Source of the DNA: Gemmatimonadales bacterium
Lineage (GTDB): Bacteria; Gemmatimonadota; Gemmatimonadetes; Gemmatimonadales; GWC2-71-9
DNA: 64,000 nt
NCBI GenBank assembly: GCA_036265815.1
Contig: DATAOI010000036.1
Location: 1 to 64,000, forward strand
Reading direction: 5' to 3'
Position numbers and translations under genes: made by a program
Notes under the pieces: generated by a model
The model's database searches: none
What the model saw: only the letters and a program-made list of their open reading frames with translations
What the model was told of the DNA's origin: nothing
Shown here: piece by piece, positions 62,142 through 64,000 of the stretch
How positions within the stretch are numbered: position 1 is the stretch's first letter
How the letters are laid out: every line of letters starts with the position of its first letter

Positions 62142-64000
62142 CTATCTCGCTCCTGCCAGCTGGAATGCCGCCCAGTAGCGGGGCTCAGCGAACTCCCTGT
62201 GCCGCCGTACCTGCGCCTGGGCACGCCGGAGCGCCTCAGCCTTGCCAGCCTGGGGCTCGGCCAGCCACTGGCGGTAGAAGGACTCCATCAGCAAAGCTGT
62301 GGCCTCGTCGGGCACGTTCCAGAGACTCACTAGAACGCTCCGGGCGTGCTTGGCGAGGAAAGCGCGTTGCAGGCCCACCGTGCCTTCCGCCTCCTTCAGA
62401 TTGCCGAGCCCCGTCTGGCAGGCGCTGAGCACGATCAGGTCGGCGGAGAGTGTGGGAAGCTGGTCCAGCACTTCGCCCACGGTGAGCAGGCCGTCGTCCG
62501 CCGGGGCGGGCTTGGCCTCCGGGCCGGGCGCCAGGGCCACGAACGACGCTCGCGCCAGCGCGTCGGTCTCGTAGGCGAAGCCGTGTGTCTCCAGATGCAC
62601 CACCGGTGCCTGCGCGATGCGGCTTCGGACGGCGCGCTCGGTGGCATCCCCGCCGATGAGTACCTCGGCCCCGAGCTGCGCGGCGACGTCCCGGCTCGAC
62701 CGCTCTGCCCCCGGGAGCGGAGACGGCGTGAACTCGACATCACAGAAGCGCACCTTGGGCATACGAGGATTTCCCACTACGAGCGCGCGGCGGAGCGCCG
62801 CCACCCGGGCCACCCCAGTGTCGAGGCCAGGGAGAGCGTCAGCTTCCCGCAACGTCGACAGGGAGGGCGCGTAACGAAGGGCATATCGCAGCCCCAAAGC
62901 ATCGTCAGATGCGCCGAGCGGTAGGGCGGCGAACGGAACCAGGTTGAGGGGCCCATGAGGTAGCACCAACAGCTCACCTGCCGGGGGCAGAAGGGCACGC
63001 GCGGCGGGTGGCAACAGGAGCTCGGACAGGGCACGAACTGCATCCCGGCCCGCTGCAGCGCTCGGCGTCGGCGCCCGCTCACAACGATCATCCGGCGCGA
63101 GAGCCGCACGGGCATCCCGCACGCGGGCCGCGAGCGTGTCTCGCGACACCGGCACCCGCAGGACCGACACCTCGCCCGGCGGGCGTACGACCCAGAGAAC
63201 GAGTGTATCGCGGGTGACGAGATAGACCAGGGCCGCTGCCGCCCCGCTGCGTTCGATCGTCGTGCCCCAGCCGCGGCCTTCGGAAGCGAGATCTCGGCCG
63301 GCTGGAAGCTCCGGCTCCCGCGCCGCGGCACCGCGCATCAGATCGAGGAGGGCGCGGGCCCGGCCCTTCTCGGCCGCGGCCAGCGCCGCCCACGCTGACG
63401 CGGGTGCACCGACCTCGTCGCCCCGGGCCAGCCACGCCAGCGCCCATTCCTCGTAGAGCCCGACGTCCTGCTCGGCGAAGCTGAGCCGGTCCGCATCTCC
63501 GCCCGATCGGCGACTTGTCTCACCGCGCAAAGCCGACGCCGAGTCGTAGTACGACGTTGCCACCCGGAGGTCCCGTCCCACCTTGCGGCGGTGAAAGGCG
63601 CTGGCGAGGTGGAAGAGGGTCTGCCCCGCGCGCGCGCCGTCGCCGGTTCGGTGGAGCAGAGCGAGTGCCGCGCGGTAGTTGGCGACCGCGCTATCCGACT
63701 GCCCGAGGGCCAGCTGGACCTGGCCCAGATCGTCGAGGCCCCAGCTCTGTCCGGTCAGATCCCCCACCTCCCGCTTGATGGCCAGCCCCTGCCGAACCGC
63801 CAGGAGGGCCGAGTCCAGCCGGCCCGACTCCGATTGCACCCTTCCCATGTTGATGAGGGTCAGGGCCGCGAAGGAACGCTGTCCGGCGGCGAGTGAGGTG
63901 GCAAGCGATCGGCGGAGATAGGTCAGGGAGGAATCGGGACGCCCCAGCAGGTCGAACGAGTACGCGATGTTGTTGAGCGTCGCCCCCTCGCCCGCGCGGT
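62142..64000 (-). CDS. TPR-CHAT protein (N-terminus outside the window)
   Basis: About 618 residues are visible; the open frame continues to the right edge. The first visible 170 or so are TPR-type repeats (LDDLGQVQLALGQSDSAVAN, then YRAALALLHRTGDG). A CHAT domain fills the C-terminal half: HLETHG carries the catalytic His and VLSACQTGLG the catalytic Cys, so this copy should be active, unlike that at 44219-48214. CHAT proteins are caspase-like cysteine proteases seen in conflict and cell-death systems. Convergent with the LVIVD-repeat gene. Confidence 0.85.
   Translation of the reverse strand, partial: RAGEGATLNNIAYSFDLLGRPDSSLTYLRRSLATSLAAGQRSFAALTLINMGRVQSESGRLDSALLAVRQGLAIKREVGDLTGQSWGLDDLGQVQLALGQSDSAVANYRAALALLHRTGDGARAGQTLFHLASAFHRRKVGRDLRVATSYYDSASALRGETSRRSGGDADRLSFAEQDVGLYEEWALAWLARGDEVGAPASAWAALAAAEKGRARALLDLMRGAAAREPELPAGRDLASEGRGWGTTIERSGAAAALVYLVTRDTLVLWVVRPPGEVSVLRVPVSRDTLAARVRDARAALAPDDRCERAPTPSAAAGRDAVRALSELLLPPAARALLPPAGELLVLPHGPLNLVPFAALPLGASDDALGLRYALRYAPSLSTLREADALPGLDTGVARVAALRRALVVGNPRMPKVRFCDVEFTPSPLPGAERSSRDVAAQLGAEVLIGGDATERAVRSRIAQAPVVHLETHGFAYETDALARASFVALAPGPEAKPAPADDGLLTVGEVLDQLPTLSADLIVLSACQTGLGNLKEAEGTVGLQRAFLAKHARSVLVSLWNVPDEATALLMESFYRQWLAEPQAGKAEALRRAQAQVRRHREFAEPRYWAAFQLAGAR

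Overview
This is a GC-rich (roughly two-thirds G+C), densely coding bacterial chromosome segment with about 50 genes on both strands. It has no rRNA, tRNA, CRISPR array, insertion sequence or phage gene that I can recognise. The mix points to Gemmatimonadota or a close relative such as Acidobacteriota: Ser/Thr kinases fused to TolB-like and TPR regions, TPR-CHAT proteins, a transaldolase/glucose-6-phosphate isomerase fusion, a DUF305 plus LVIVD-repeat pair, and many lipoproteins and secreted S9/GGT-type hydrolases. The phylum is an inference; there is no marker gene in the window.

Layout. (1) 1-5225, minus: three tandem receptor-like Ser/Thr kinases, the last cut by the window edge. (2) 5290-7144: a beta-barrel-like protein split from its signal peptide by an in-frame TGA, then a divergent TlpA/ResA-like thioredoxin. 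(3) 7464-18449, plus: a tightly coupled sugar-phosphate operon (tkt, rpiB, pgl, glk, tal-pgi fusion, HAD phosphatase, gnd, zwf) ending in an atypical arginase-family gene. (4) 18418-22635: MFS exporter, divergent TPR-LuxR regulator and flavin monooxygenase. (5) 22598-26091, minus: ornithine-cyclodeaminase-like, sulfite-oxidase-like, tyrosine-phosphatase-like and PLP-lyase genes. (6) 26499-39495: a surface-glycoconjugate or amide-forming cluster with a glycosyltransferase, a 45-residue membrane protein copied from that enzyme's tail, two asparagine-synthetase homologues (one without the glutaminase cysteine), a PaaK/CapK-like ligase, epimerase, methyltransferase, GlpD-like oxidoreductase, metal-hydrolase-like protein and a sugar-transfer ATP-grasp protein. 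(7) 39506-44081, minus: three overlapping lipoprotein genes, two of them tandem paralogues. (8) 44219-49070, minus: an ECF sigma factor followed by a 1331-residue protein joining two anti-sigma zinc fingers, a membrane segment, TPRs and a CHAT domain. (9) 49232-62134: mostly metabolic and secreted proteins. (10) 62142-64000: the C-terminal part of a second TPR-CHAT protein.

How the genes work together. Region 3 encodes glucose phosphorylation, the oxidative pentose phosphate branch and most of the non-oxidative branch; ribulose-5-phosphate 3-epimerase is not present. Stop/start overlaps imply translational coupling. Region 6 looks like one pathway in which activated acids or amines are joined to a glycan or lipid carrier; the product cannot be read from sequence. 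Region 8 is the strongest candidate for an under-described system: a sigma factor whose likely membrane anti-sigma factor carries its own caspase-like domain, in which the usual catalytic His is Tyr.
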